A stretch of DNA of 64,000 bases from Drosophila miranda (GCF_003369915.1 NC_046676.1:8897501-8961500), one strand, 5' to 3'; counted from the first letter of the stretch, positions 51,767-64,000 are shown. Made by a program: numbers and translations. Notes: generated from the letters alone by a model not told the origin.

Positions 51767-52994
51767 AGGAGATTCCCCACTAGCAATACTTCATAGCATA
51801 GCTAAATTAATAAACTATTTATGCCTAAGTTAAGTTAACGATTTAATCTAGAGATCATTTGTTCAGACCCATATTCTATCCTGTACGTATACGTATGCGG
51901 CTGTATATTTTTTGCATATTTATTGAGAAATAAAAAGAAAAATCAAATATCTAGCGGTGGGAATTCTATCCAAACAGAGCAACTATTAAACTTGGAGAGA
52001 GTATATGTACTCGGTATACTCCCGATTAAATTAAAGAGTCTTTACTGAGGTAGAAAGACGAGTAGCTTATTATATCTAAAGAAATCGAAATCAAAGTACG
52101 AAAAGACCCGGTAAGAGCCAACAATGCTTGTGGGCGAAAGGAGGAAGCTATGCAAGAAATAACCTTTTGTTACTATTCTGATTCTGAATATTCGCCCCGA
52201 TATATTTCAAATGATTTTGCGTTGCTTGTGAGATTAAGTTTTTATTGTTTATATGTTTAGAATTTAAAATTATCATCAATATACGTACAAGGTCCTATTT
52301 ATACGAATACCTTACCATTAGTATAATTATTAATATTATTTATTATTTATACTTATATTGTTTTACAATTGTTTTCCATTTTGAAAAGGGCTTCGAATGT
52401 TCTCTCTTCTCTGTTTATACCCTACTTTGCTGCAACCTCAACTCCAGTGAATGCTGTGCACATTGCACACATATGTATCAATTGGATTTTCACATTTTCG
52501 GCGCTATCGTGATTCGTCCTGGTCTATTCAGTTGGCTGTCGGATGGAGTATGGCAGGGAGTATTCGTTGATGTACATGACACTCAACTGAATCAAATTAT
52601 CAATTGGCATACGTGATGCTGTGGGAGGAGCATTAAATTAATTTAAACTAAAAGGTACTAATGTAAAGGGCACAGTGCTAGGGCGCGTCTGTGCACATCG
52701 AAAGAATAATTTAATTATGGACAACTAAGGATTTGTGAAAGGAATCTAACTAGAGCATAGAGACGCTTTGATATCTCCTGTGCTGTGCGTCAAAGCCTGT
52801 AAAATGTACAGCGGGTTTGTACAAAACACTTACGCTATTATGAAACGCCCCCGGGCCGGGAAACTTATTTACAAAGCCTAAGTATAGGGTGCGGTGGACA
52901 AGGGGCAGCGGCTTCGAGGAGAGCCAGAGGAAGAGGCTGCGCTCAACGCTTAACGCTTGGCGATCAGGAGACAGTCCCGGACGCGAACTCGAAC
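51767..52994. other. 3' UTR and intergenic region between convergent genes
   Basis: AT-rich. AATAAA at 51929-51934 ends the cuticle gene. The rest up to the PHD gene stop (minus strand) shows no coding signal. Confidence 0.65.
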
Positions 52995-55900
52995 TCAGGG
53001 AAGCGAACTGACATCAAACTTGGGTGGTGGTGCAACGGCTGGCGGAGCTGCTGCCACAGGCTCAGCTTTGAAGACTTCCGGCGGCTGTAAGTGTGTCTGT
53101 GACTCCAACTGCCCATGCATCTGGCAGAATACTTTACGTTCCTGCTCGTCCAGAGTCCAGTTGGTCGAGCGCGCACAGGGCACATGGGCAGTAGCCTTGC
53201 AGCACCGCTGGAAGCAGCACACACTGGCCCCCGTTTGGAAACAGACTGCGCACTGGTATCGCGTGCTATCCCACACAGCGGCATCCAGTCCGTTTACATG
53301 GGCGCCGATCAGCTGGATGTCGTTTGCCCAGACGGCGCAGTCCTCATGCAGCCAGACCTCGTAACCGTGGTCCGAGGTCTTACACATGCCGCGAAACGTC
53401 TCCACGAACCTGTTCTCAGTTGAGCAGTCGAGAGGATCCTGGGAGGACTGCGAGAGCGACTCGTTCGGATCATCGCTGTAGGCGTACATGCTGTCGTGGA
53501 TCTGCTTGCGCTTCCGCTTGTGCTGCAAGAGATTGAAAATAAGAAATTCGAATGGCTAGAATAGCGCATTCAAGCTTACCATGCTGATCTTCGGTGCCTG
53601 CATGATGTGTGCCAGTGTGGCAGGCACTACGGGCAGGTTGCGTCGGTGCTGGACCATGTCCTCTCGTCTGCGCTTGCTGACGAAGACTCCATCGAAATCC
53701 TGGCTTCCGGGCGCCTGCAGAGCCGCCCGGTACTCTTCGCAGTCGATGGACACCAGATAGGGTCCGAAAAGGTCGCCCAGGCCCATCTTATGCGGTCCTC
53801 GCTTGCAGAACACACAGATCCAGGTTGAGTCGGTGGTGTCCGCATCGTAGCGGTTACTCAGTGTGGATATGTGCATTCCGCGCAGACTCTTCCTCTCGTG
53901 GGGCGCCTTCTTGGCCTTGGTCTGCTTCTCGTTGACGTCCTCGGCGCTGTGTGTGTTCTTGATGCTCACACTGCCGTCCGGCTTGATCAGTATGAAGGGC
54001 GACTTGAAGCGTAGATCAACGCCTCCTCCTCCATTCGTAGGCGCCGGAGTGCTGTCTTCGTCGGTGGTCGGCGGCTTGCGACCTCCGGCGGCCGACTTCT
54101 TTCCATTCTGCTTGGCCTTACTCTTCCCCGCTGCCCCCTTTTTGCCCTTACCGCCCGCGTTCTTTTTCTTACTCGCTGTGGGCTTGGCGATCGCTGCTTT
54201 GGCGGCAGCCACCTCGTTCTGCTGGCGCACTGCCAACGCAGCTGCTGCTGCTGCCGAGGTACTGGGCTTGTCATCATCCTCGCTGTCGAGCTCTGGTCCG
54301 GCTGCTGCCCGCTTTCTGCCACGCCCCACGGCTTTCTTGGCCTTGTCTGAGGGCTCATCGATTACGAAGCGCAGCAGGGAGGCATCCATGCCTATAGAGA
54401 GCCTTCGGGGAGGCAGCCGGCGCGAATTCGCGTCATTCGAAGGGGTTTGGATGCTAGGAGACTTGATGTCCTCGGTGCCAGTCAAAGGCGTGGATGTGGA
54501 GCGAGTTTCTGGCGTGGGGCTGTGCACAGGACTGGGAAGGGTCGACTTCTTCGCTGCCTTGGTGGCTACGGGTCGCACCTCGGACATGGGGACTGAAAGA
54601 TTTGTTGCAGGTGAAGCTGACAATGGTGTCCTCGTTCCCGCAGGCTTATCCTCATCTTTGGCGCTGTCCAGAGCCAGCTGAGCGCTCAAGTCGTGCGCTA
54701 CTGCGTCTCCGGCTGGCTGGGCAGGCTTTTCCGGTGGGCCATTCTGTTCCGGCTCCTCCTCGATGCCAGCAAACATCTCCTCCAGCTTATCCTCTACCTC
54801 TCCAAACGTAGAGTGTTCAGAGTTGACCGCAGGTGGTGTTTCTTGAGCTGGAATTGCTGCTGTTCCGGCTGTTTCTGGCACCTGGGGTAAGGAAGGCGCC
54901 GGTGCTGGTTGAGGTGGTGATTCTGGCTCCTTGGTGGTACCGCCACCGCCTACTGGCTCCTCCTCTTCATCGCACTCGTGCACACTCACCGCCGGCCTAG
55001 CATCAATGTTTCCCTGCTCCACGAGAGCCGGCGACGCGGGCGTGTCCGTAGTGGCATTGGTTTCATCGTTCTCCGGCTTCTCCGGCACCCGGGTATCGTT
55101 GCCAGTAGCATGACTACTATGGCTGCTGTGCGTGTTGCCGCTGGAGCTGCTCGAACTGCTGCTGCTGCTATTGCTTTGCGGACTCGGGGGTGGCATGGTC
55201 GGGGGAGTGTGCTTCACTGGCTTATCGGGTTCATCCTCGTGCTGTATACGCTGCTGCTCGGTCAGGTTTCTTTGGAGCAGGGCCTGCCGCTGCTTCTTCG
55301 TCTTGGGATTTTCGTCGTTGTAGAGCGTGGAGCTGTTGCTGTTCTCCGTTGGCGATGGCGAGGATCCCCGTCCGTTCTCCTGCGGCGCCTTGTCATTCTG
55401 CGATTCGGACTGCATGCCAAAGGGTTGGAAGTCGGAGCCCGCGATTTTGGGCGAATGCTTTGGACTGCACATGTTACTGTGTATGCTGGGTGTGTTTCCT
55501 AGCTGCTGGTGCATGGTGGTGGAGCTGGCACTGGCGCCTCCTCCTCCCTCGGGTGCATTCTCATTGGGCGTAACCCGCATGACAAGGCTGGATTTCCGCT
55601 TACGACGTTTGCGGCTGTTACTGCTGTTGCTATTCGACTCCAGCGACTCCTCGTTAGAGGTGGTCAGGTAGGGTGATTCGGGGGCATCTGTTACTGGTGG
55701 TTTCTCCACCTCTACCGCCGAAGCGGGTGGCAATGAAGGCGTCGCATTTCGATAGGATAGATCCGTGATTACAGTCTGATTCTCCGTCTCCGGCTGCGTC
55801 TTATGCTTGGCCATCGACTCGAGATTCGTCAGTTGCGAGCTGCGGGAATGATGTGTCGTCTGTTGGGGCGTTGATGGTGCTTGCTGCTGCTGCTGCTGGC

Positions 55901-57504
55901 CTGTACTCTGTTGTTGTGCGTGGAACTGAGAGCTAACTAAATGGGGCGGTGGCGGATGGAGGGGTGAAGCGGCCAAAACAGGCTGATTGCCCACATGCTG
56001 ATTATGATAGTGCAAGTGTTGCGGCTGGGGCTGGTCCTGCTGCATGTGTTGGTAGCCGCCTCCACCGTGGCTGCCTCCTACTCCACTATTCAGCTGGTGG
56101 TGCAGATGCAGCTGATTATAGTCCATTGTGGGAGAGTGCATCTGGTGCGGAGGTCCGGCCAATGGCGACTGCGGAGTTGGCGGCGTTTGGGGACCATTGT
56201 ATTTTGGGGTTAAGTTGTACGGAGGCTGCTGCTGCTGCTGTTGCTGATGATAGTTGCGCAAGGGTGAGGCTGTTCAGGATTAGAAAATGATTAGCTGACG
56301 TTCGAATAAGGACCAAAGTGAACTCACGCTTTTTATTTGCATGCTGTTGCTGATGCTGGAGATTGTGCGGCGACAGCTTGTCCTTCTGCAAGTTCTTCGA
56401 AGATAGCACCTCCTGCTCGAAGCTACGCTTCAGCTGCGACAGTTTAAAGTTCTCGTCGCGACTCTGCATGTATTGCGGACTGGGGATGTTGTTGTTGCTG
56501 CCGGTATGGTTGCTGCTGCTGCCGGGTGGAAGGTTAGCCGTGGGTGGCGGCCGCGGTAACAGCGATTCACAGTCGCTGCCATTGGAGAGGACCAAGGAAG
56601 ATGCTGCATTCTGGTTGCTCGACTGCAGCATTGCATGAGCCGCCGCCATGGCTGCCAGGTGGCCTTGCTGTTGTTGCAGTTGTGCGCTGGTTTGCGCTGC
56701 ATTTGTCGCTAGGTTTTGGCTGCTTGAAACGGAAACATATGGAGATTAGCTCGGCTTGGGGCTATGAAGAATGGACATGGCTCTTACATCGTTGGATAGT
56801 TGGGGGCATGCATGAGTGATTGCTGCTGCTGCTGCGGCTGCTGTTGGGATTGCTGGGGCTGCTTGGCCAGCGGCTGGGCCGCGCTGCGTGCGGACTGCAA
56901 GGAGAGGTCCATGGAGTCGAATGGCAAGGTTCCAGAGTATGGCGGCGCCAGCAAAGGATTCATTTGATGATGGTGATCCAGCTGCGGAGAGTGAGAGTGT
57001 GTTAGGACATTGCTGCAAATACTATCGCGACATTTTGCAGGGACAATCACAAGGTATACAATGCAGGGTGGCAGCAGGCGACAAACACACAACAAGAAAG
57101 CAAATAATGATTACAGCAGATAAACTGCTAAAGAAGGAAACTATTCTACTGGCTAGGCGGGAGATTTGAGCATGCGTCTAGTTTTCTGATTCTGCTTTCT
57201 GTTTCCTAATTACGTTTTTATGATTGGCCGACATAAAATTGTAAAGGGCATCTGGCGGCGGCGGTGGCTGGGCGGACACGGAGGCATGCCAGGCCAGGGG
57301 CGAGCGCACCATGGGACGTTCGTTCGACATGTGCGCCAGCTGCGGCTGCCGTGGAATGTACGATGGTATCTGGAGATTGAGATTTTTTCAGTCAGCAAGG
57401 TGTGACTTCCAGATGGCCGAGTGGCTACTTACTTGCAACGGGTTCCAGGAGGGGTTCTGGGCTGCCTGGCTGAGGTGGCCGTGCGGGTGGTTGTTGTTTG
57501 CCAT
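52995..57504 (-). CDS. TCF20/RAI1-like nuclear protein with C-terminal extended PHD finger
   Basis: Predicted chromatin regulator. Minus-strand exons 57504-57433, 57369-57214, 56981-56788, 56719-56328, 56269-53580 and 53522-52995 join in phase to 1343 aa. The start MANNNHPHGHLSQ is preferred as the first ATG before a good donor (CAA|GTAAGT). The first 1000 residues are low complexity: His/Gln/Asn-rich, then Ser/Pro and Glu/Pro. A basic nuclear stretch with KKKNAGGKGKKGAAGKSKAK follows. The extended PHD finger begins near residue 1086 (WICVFCKRGPHKMGLGDLFG) and continues into the last exon (LHEDCAVWA, CAVCFQTGASVCCF, AHVPCARS, FCQMH). LGDLFGP is the hallmark shared with vertebrate TCF20 and RAI1, which bind nucleosomes through this module. 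An intron splits the finger. Confidence 0.85.
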
Positions 57505-58337
57505 TGCCCTATTGCTCTCTATCACCGAAGTCGTCCGTTGGGCTAACTTGTGTCGCGGGAGGGAAGACCTGAGATCATGGGCAGTACCTGTACCTATCTA
57601 GCAGTCAGTTCCAGCATTCGGGTCGGAATGTGCCTGATAGCTTTCGCGATGAAAGGGGGAAAGCACAGCCTTCTACATAAGCATACGGCACGGGATGTCC
57701 TGCCACATTGTGTATGCAGCCGCCAGGCGAGCCGTACGTGTTCAACTCGAGCCAAATTAGCCGATTATATGTAGCTAGTGCAGGGCGCTGCTAATGCCCT
57801 TTTTCTTAGCCTATAAACAATTCCGCACGCACTTTTTTCACACCACCCACCCACTGGCGAAAGGTTTTCGGCGAGCGAGCGGCAGGCGCTCTCGTGGTCC
57901 TTGCGCGATAACAGGGGCACAAACAAGGCAGCCGATAAACTTATCGACAGATGACAGCGTTGTTTTGCACGCTACGCAAAAAACACGCGGTGTTTGTAAC
58001 AGATGAATGTTCTCAATTGGTTTCGGCACAGAAAAGTCATTTTCCAGTTCTATGTCGTATGGGTTTTTTGGTTAGCACAATGAGTGGATGCGACGGCACA
58101 GTTAGTGGCTTTGCTGGTGATATGATATGCTGTATGAATACCTCAATTCTCAATTGCAGCGCATCGCAACTTCGTTGTGGCGGTTTGCGAATTTTTCTTG
58201 TTTTGGGTCGTGGACGGACATCCAAGACTGGCAAAATCGCATTTCCGACCGCTATTTGCTTTCAACACATTGCGGTGGCAGTACGGCGAGAGATGTGGCT
58301 TACTTTAACACAAGCCGCATTGATTTTCTTGTGTTTC
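57505..58337 (-). other. 5' leader region of the PHD gene
   Basis: Non-coding between the start codon at 57504 and the promoter motifs near 58390-58530. A DRE-like TTATCGACAG occurs near 57940. No conserved reading frame is seen. Confidence 0.55.
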
Positions 58338-58990
58338 ACGCGTATTTTCCATAACAATTTAAATAACAAAATGTAATTTATCTGCCCTACAGTGTGACCA
58401 AACTAAGTCGTTCTAATAGTTCGTTTGATTTTGTGAACCTCTCTAGGCCACACACCTTGCAATTTTCTTAGATACCGGAAAAAATACCACAAATAAAACG
58501 CGTATTTTCTATGCCCTGCAGTGTGACCGTAGGTGTCTTTACTTTAAAATACCAGGTGTATGCTGAAAAGAACCATTTTATACAGGGCTGCCGATTTCGC
58601 TTTTTCCCTAAAGATCTGGCTTTTTTTTTATGCGAAGTGCTGGCTTGACTACGAGGTGCGGGATTTGTACTTGGTAGATGAGGTAATTAAAAAACTAAAT
58701 ATCACTTTAATAAAAAAATTATTCCTGCCTTTGATAGCTTAAAAATATAATTTTTTCCTGTTGAAAAGTTGGCAGCACTGATTTTATCCGAAAATTTTAT
58801 AACAAACAATTAAAACAGAGCTTTTAATTAATTTACATGACATGACATGACGTGACGTAATTTAACATTTTTCGGGATAAATTTCGAAAAACAATCGTTG
58901 CAAAATAGCTAAAAATTTGGCGCCAAAATACCTTCATACGACTGTGCAGCCCTGGAAAATTTCAATATTGCAATAAAATATAGAACGATT
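58338..58990. promoter_or_regulatory. Divergent promoter region of the PHD gene and thymidylate kinase
   Basis: Minus-strand motif 1 (GGTCACACTG) occurs twice, at about 58390-58399 and 58524-58533. It is followed further up by a minus-strand motif 7 match (CGGCAGCCCTG) at about 58584-58594; these would start the PHD gene. Plus-strand motif 7 matches (TTGGCAGCACTGATT near 58769 and GCAGCCCTGG near 58946) would start the kinase gene. Motif names are Ohler's; assignment to each gene is inference. Confidence 0.55.
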
Positions 58991-59007
58991 TCACTACAGC
59001 TAACAAA

Positions 59008-59773
59008 ATGAGCGTCGGTAAACGTGGAGCCCTTTTCGTTTTCGAAGGCTGCGACCGCAGCGGCAAGACGACACAGAGCAGACTCCTGGGTAAGTTGTAC
59101 TTTTCGCGAAATTTGCTTCCGCTTCACACAATAACTTTTCGATTGCAGCTGAGTTTCTCAAGTCGAAGGGCATTCCAACGCTGTCCATGAACTTTCCGGA
59201 GCGGGAATCCAGTACTGGCCAGGTGATAAACTCGTACCTGGCCAACAGCAACGATCTTTCCGACGAGGTGATACATTTGATGTTCTCGGCGAACCGCTGG
59301 GAGTACATGAACAAAATCCGGAATGAGCTTTTGGCCGGCACAACGTTGATTGTGGATCGATATTCCTACTCTGGCGTGGCCTATACCGCAGCCAAGGGAT
59401 TGGACTTTGACTGGTGCTATGCCCCGGAACGGGGACTCATCAAGCCCGACGCAGTTTTTTACCTGAAAACAGCTTCAGATAACCTTTTGAGTCGCGGTAA
59501 ATACGGAGAAGAGCGGTAGGTTCTTATCTTATCTTTTTATCTTGTATGAGTTGCACTTGCATAAACCTTTTGCGATTTCATTGCAGTTATGAGAAACTAG
59601 AGTTCCAGCAAAAAGTGGCCGAGGTGTTCAATCGAATTTGCGAACAGGAGTCCAGCTACTGGCACCAAATCGATGCCAACCAGCCCGTGGCAGAGATACA
59701 CACACAGATTTCTGGAATTGCAGAGAAACTGCAGCAGCAGGTGGACGGGCAGCCGTTGAACAAGTTAGCATAG
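59008..59773 (+). CDS. Thymidylate kinase (dTMP kinase, DTYMK family)
   Basis: Phosphorylates dTMP to dTDP with ATP, an essential step of dTTP synthesis. Exons 59008-59089, 59149-59515 and 59587-59773 join in phase to 211 aa, the usual length. The P-loop is [13 protein letters not shown] near residues 12-24. The DR(Y/F) motif is [16 protein letters not shown], with Asp-Arg contacting the phosphates. The LID is short with [11 protein letters not shown], and PERGLIKPD precedes the LYL-like FYLK. Human DTYMK has Ala where this protein has Ser in DRSGK. The ATG at 59008 is the first in frame. I recall the D. melanogaster gene as CG5757, unverified. It is divergent to the PHD gene and converges with the Spätzle-like gene. 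Confidence 0.92.
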
Positions 59774-60383
59774 CACATAGCTCAGGGCTGTGCCCAGGGC
59801 AATGCGGGGCATATTCGGATTATACCTCTTCAACGAGGGGATTTATTGTACATTGATTTATGCCTTGAAAACGGATTTGATATAAATGTAAATATCCGGA
59901 ATTGCTTTGTTTGTCGGCGCTTAATTTTTAATTTACGATGAGAGCCATGCTATAAATCGCCGGAATCGATGGCCGTGGACAGGCGACGTTAGGTGTGGAA
60001 CGAAGGCATATAAAGAATTGCATATAGACCGGATTAAGGACGGTGAAGCGGCGCTGCGATTGGATTAATTGTAAGTCCGCATGCCAAGCGCAATTTTATT
60101 TCCATAATCCCCTTGATTTGTGTGCACGCAAAGCCTCGCCAAGGATTAGCTCGCTCTGTTGTTGCTCCATTGTAGTTGTTTATTAATATTTCATTACAAT
60201 TATCTGAACTAACTAAGGGACCTTCCCGTTACGGCTAAACTAAAGCGAAAATAATTTATGCGGATCCAACTTAGTTACTAATCTGCCGCCACAAATCCAG
60301 TTGGGCACACTCTGAGTGTGCTTGGCATATCCTCCACTCACTGCTCCCTGCTCCCTGCACAGGTACTGCCACTCGCTGTGCCA
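59774..60383. other. 3' region between convergent genes
   Basis: No gene seen. The frame after the kinase TAG happens to stay open for 55 codons (to TGA at 59939-59941), but the translation has no coding character. No canonical AATAAA was found close to the kinase stop. Confidence 0.5.
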
Positions 60384-63300
60384 CTAATTCATCTCGTAGC
60401 TCTCGTAGCCCAAGTCATCGCGTCGACTACGCTGCCCGGCTTTGGGACTCCGGGCTCGCACTGTCAGCTGGCGATAGCCCACTCCTGGCCTGTAGTCAAT
60501 GGTGGGAGCGATACGTCCTCGTACGCCCCCGTGCCGCTTCTGTGTCTGGTGGTAGAAGCCGATATCTCCGTAGCTGTGCTTGGGCCACATGCACTCACAG
60601 CCGGATGGCACCGTTCGAGTTTCGGATTCCCAGCAGCCGGAGGCATCGTTCAGCCGGATCAGGTGGATGGTGCGGTTGAGCTGGATGCAGGCGAAGCCTA
60701 TCGCCGAGCAGATCTGCAATGGATTCGGGACATTCAGGAGCTGTTCATTTATGTAACCTTAGATTTTGACCCACCTCGCGCTTCTCTCCCCGCTCCGCGA
60801 GCAGGGCCCGCAGCAGATCGTTGCCCCTGTAGACGTAGTCATAGTTGTGAACCCGCGGCGGCTGCGGGGCGTAGTTATGAGCACAGGTGACCTCTACATA
60901 ATGATTAGGGCGGTAGTCCCCGCTTTCCAGCTTGACGGTGACTCGATTGGTGGGGCACAGCGACTGATAGGTTACCTGCGGAAGAGATAGTCATACGGAT
61001 TATAACAGCACTCAGCTGGGGGCATTATGGCGCTCACCTCGTCACTGTTAGGGCTAGGAGCCAGCAGCTGTTGAGCGGGAGGCATAACGCTGCGAACGCG
61101 ACGCTTGCGCACATTCTGAATGCCGTAGGGCAGCTGTTCACTCAGCTCATCCGCATCCTCGGCCGCCACGGCATAGTCTTCCTCGCCCTCAATGTCGGCA
61201 TTGGCATCAGGAGCAGCATCAGAGGTAGCACCAGCAGCTGCTGCATATTCGTTATCATAAAGCTCCGGCTGACCCTCCTCTGGTTCCCTGAAATTGCATA
61301 TGCATGGAAATTTTAGCTTTGGCAATGAATTAACGCCGCTCGCGTCTCTTGCCCGACAGAAGCTGCCAACGCCACGGATGCCGCAGGCGGGCGGAAATGA
61401 CTGCGACGGAGTGGAAAAACGACGGTTTTTAGACTGCTGTGTGGCGACTGCAACAAAAAAATAAATTCTTTTTGACGTTTGTTATTAGCATGGCGTGGGA
61501 TATTCGCTATCCCTTCTCCGCCGCCGCCATCCTTCATAGTCCCTTTTGCCAGCTGGCCAACAAAAGCGCATCATTTTGCATTCAACTGCGGCAAATGCCA
61601 ATGAATTTTTTAGCTTTCTTTTTGCGCGGCTTTGTTCGGGATTGAGACCAGGGCCCTGCAGGTCCCGGAGATGGTGCTACCAATGGCGTTGTTCTGAGCA
61701 CGAAGCGGCACAAAGCTCCTCCGTTACGCGGCTGTCGTTGGCTGCCAGCGGATTTCCTCTTTCGTTGTCAATGCTTTACTGCCTAGCCACCATGCCACCC
61801 CCTCTGACCAGCGACAGTGGCATTTTTGAAGGGCTCTTTTGAGGGCAACAACGGCTTTGATAGTTTTGTCGCAAAGTTTGCAAAAATGTTTAGAAACGAA
61901 TTCTTGTTGGAATTGTTGAGGTGAGCCTGCTCTCGTTCAAATTAGTATGGAAAAAAATAAATAAGTGGAATAAAGATGTTTGTGGCGCCTCTTTGAGAAC
62001 GAAAAGGGAGGACATCGATCTATGCAGTTTCTGGTGGGAGTTTGAAAATGTTATTTTTACCGTGTGGTAAATGTTATTTTGAAAAAGCAGACACATGAAA
62101 GGGTTTCTGCATTTTAAACCAATTAAAATACCTAAACACATATTTTTTTGATCGAAAAGGTAATCTAAATTATCTACTCATCACTTTATTTATCTGTTTA
62201 TATATGTATATCAATCTGTTGCAGGCTTTCTTTTCTCTCTTCTCCCTTTTTAATGGACAACACTCAATATTTTTTGTAGGGTATCTTTCAATAGAGATAT
62301 CTTTCTCTCAGCAAGGATTTTCCCAATTGTCTTCTTTCAAATTTCTTTTGAAGTTCGTTTTTTGCCTTTTTATTTGTGTGCATGCATCCGGGCGATTGCG
62401 TAATCTATGGCACAGACATCACATGATCCGCCTAAGCCTGATCGCGCTAGTCCAAACAAAGAACACAAAAAAAAGAACAAAGCAGAGAGGAAAAGCCAAA
62501 GGGAGGGAGAGCAAGATGAAAAGCAACGAATCAGCTTAAGCGCTTACGTCATGCATAACGGCATTGCATTGCCATTTAGCAGGAACAGGAACAGATTTGT
62601 CAATGCGTCATTCATCTCCAATGATATTCGGTGACACTGCAGTCACATGCAAATGTACATATGTACATATGTACGTAAATACATATGTGCACATACACAG
62701 TGTTCCATTCCATTCCATCTCACTCACTCACACACACACTGACCATCCCACTCATTCCATACTCACTTTGACTCTCTCATACACGGATAATACAAATTGA
62801 CTATACCCGACACACCCATTCCGACTATCCCACATCCATTCATTCGCATAGATTGGCAGCACTCGTGCTAATTCTCGTTTGCGATTTCTGTGCTTCCACT
62901 GGCTCTTACCTTCGACTGATGCGACTCCGGCGCTCCAGCAACAATTCCCGTTGTTGCGGCTGGCTGTTGCTGTCAGCATTGTTTTCGCTGCTGCTGCTGC
63001 TGCTGCTGTTGTCGTTGTCTTTGTCGTTGTCCTGGTCCGGGCTGTTGTGGTGCTCGACAACAAACCTGCCCACACCTTGAACGGCCGCATTTAAGTCGGA
63101 CAATTGCAGACGGAAGTCATTGCCAGCATTCACTGGATCATCATCAAACTCACGCCGTGGTTGTTGCCGTTGCTGCGGCTGGCTTCGACTGAAGTCGTAT
63201 ATGCTGTAAATGGGATTTCCGTAGAGCTTCTGTTGCTGTAGGAGCCCCTGGTGCTGCTGCCATTTGGCCACTGCTTTGTTGTAGTTATAGTTGTCATTGT

Positions 63301-63517
63301 TCAGCTCGTTGTCGTTGCTATCCGCAATGCCACCAACGTCGCCAAACGCGTAGTTGTAGTTGTTGTTATTACTGCTATATCTATTGTTTTCGAGCGCGAC
63401 TGCAGCTTCTAATGCGTCCCCGTCCGTGGCATCCACCTCCTCACAGGCCAATGCAAGCGTACGCCTGGAAGACCCGCTGCCAAAGCAGCGCACAGCCAGC
63501 ATGGCGGCCAGGAGCAG
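60384..63517 (-). CDS. spz6: Spätzle-family cystine-knot ligand (probable spz6), 5' end outside the window
   Basis: A predicted secreted pro-protein whose mature cystine knot would activate Toll-family receptors. Minus-strand exons 63517-62910, 61287-61038, 60975-60775 and 60713-60384 join in phase (462 codons plus stop). The first visible exon opens with the hydrophobic LLLAAMLAVRCFGSG after an acceptor CTTACAG, so the signal peptide begins in an exon beyond the right edge. The pro-region is Asn/Ser/Gln-rich with dibasic sites, then RKRR as a furin-type site in VRKRRVRSVMPP. The C-terminal region has seven cysteines: YQSLCPTN, VTCAHN, EICSAIGFACIQLN, GCWE and GCECMW. The C-x-C end and spacing are Spätzle-like; Trunk or PTTH are alternatives. 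Choice of spz6 is from memory and tentative. Confidence 0.7.
61288..62909 (-). other. Intron of the Spätzle-like gene
   Basis: Intron between the Asn-rich exon and the pro-domain exon. The donor reads GAAG|GTAAGAG and the acceptor TTTCAG|G on the minus strand. It contains an ACATATGT-type palindromic repeat tract at about 62650-62690 and CA/CT simple sequence near 62700-62760. No other gene is seen. Confidence 0.75.
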
Positions 63518-64000
63518 CTGTAAGTGTGGAAGCAAAAAACAAAAGAGATAAGAGTGATACGAGTGATACAAGAGAGAGGGAAATGGAAAAACAAATGGAA
63601 ATGTTAAAGAAATTCTTGGCTCAGCCAATAAACTGAAAAGTGTCAACAGTTGCGAACGGTGGGGACGGATTCATAATACAGGAGCCTTTTACACCATGCA
63701 GATGTGGTATATAAATATGTACATACATATGTATGTATTTGTGTGTTGTGTGGCTATTTGAATGGAATCGAATGGGGCTTATGCAACAATAGCAGAGATT
63801 AATACTTGAATTGTGCAAATAAGTGTTTCTACGAATGGGATTTATTATTATTACGTATGTAAGTATTTCTGGAAATTTTTCAATTATAAGTGCATTAAGT
63901 ACAAAGCATTTCGTAATTGTGAGGGGGTTACGTAACAGTCCGTGCTAATCGATCCGCAGATACTCCAACATTTTATGCTCTATTTACTCAACGAACAGAC
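63518..64000 (-). other. Upstream intron of the Spätzle-like gene
   Basis: AT-rich, with a TACATACATATGTATGTA tract near 63719-63737. No start codon with a matching donor is found, so the first exon should be beyond 64000. Confidence 0.55.

Noticed and set aside
53863-54681. 272-codon plus-strand frame opposite the PHD gene
   Set aside because: Antisense shadow of the low-complexity coding exon, made of Leu/Ser/Pro runs.
59774-59941. Open frame of 55 codons after the thymidylate kinase TAG
   Set aside because: Length is within chance for this composition, codon use is AT-rich and unlike the gene, and the family ends where the TAG lies.
62640-62700. ACATATGTAC repeats as a regulatory palindrome
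   Set aside because: Typical simple-sequence tract of fly introns; similar tracts occur elsewhere in the window.

Overview
The window is eukaryotic nuclear DNA from a Drosophila species. Its genes have GT-AG introns and AATAAA polyadenylation signals. It carries fly core-promoter motifs (Ohler motifs 1, 6 and 7, DRE, TATA), and the proteins are recognisably those of flies (Par-1, Staufen, Spn55B, a Spätzle-type ligand). Abundant GA/CA/GATA microsatellites and a dispersed repeat cluster would fit the obscura group, but that is inference. From memory of D. melanogaster, par-1 (56D) and stau/Spn55B (55B) lie on 2R, so this should be Muller element C with a rearranged gene order.

Layout. 1-872 is a partial coding exon open to the left edge, probably an upstream exon of par-1. 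4551-20295 is par-1 on the + strand, a polarity kinase of the MARK family with kinase, UBA and KA1 domains, a cassette exon, a short alternative C-terminus, and a 264-codon open frame directly after the KA1 stop (20296-21090). 22823-23748 (-) is TBCB, a tubulin cofactor. 24622-26181 (+) is the dynactin p62 subunit. An inverted repeat with arms of about 220 bp lies between these two divergent genes. 26367-27648 (-) is a membrane-anchored retinol-dehydrogenase-like SDR. 28549-30053 (+) is the intracellular-type serpin Spn55B, followed by a cluster of diverged tandem repeats. 31536-37290 (+) is staufen, with a motif 6/motif 1 promoter and five dsRNA-binding domains.

38256-42795 is largely gene-free. 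42796-43032 (-) encodes a 78-residue secreted peptide behind a TATA box. A second gene-poor stretch follows to 47651. 47652-51766 (+) encodes a one-CBM14 cuticle protein (CPAP1 type) with a very long Thr/Ser/Gln-rich tail. 52995-57504 (-) is a TCF20/RAI1-like chromatin protein with a C-terminal extended PHD finger. 59008-59773 (+) is thymidylate kinase, transcribed divergently from it out of a shared promoter region. 60384-63517 (-) is a Spätzle-family cystine-knot ligand whose first exon lies beyond the right edge.

The genes are independent transcription units, not an operon. Two adjacent genes (TBCB, dynactin p62) serve microtubules, and par-1 and stau both act in oocyte polarity. Exon borders were set by hand from splice consensus, frame and phase agreement. 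Totals are 1168 aa (Par-1), 243 (TBCB), 519 (p62), 327 (SDR), 376 (serpin), 1009 (Stau), 78 (peptide), 1254 (CPAP1), 1343 (PHD), 211 (TMPK) and at least 462 (Spz). The least expected observations are the in-frame open extension after the par-1 stop, the inverted repeat between TBCB and dynactin p62, two hairpins (14434-14471 and 38789-38857), and a promoter-like block shared by the stau and TBCB upstream regions.
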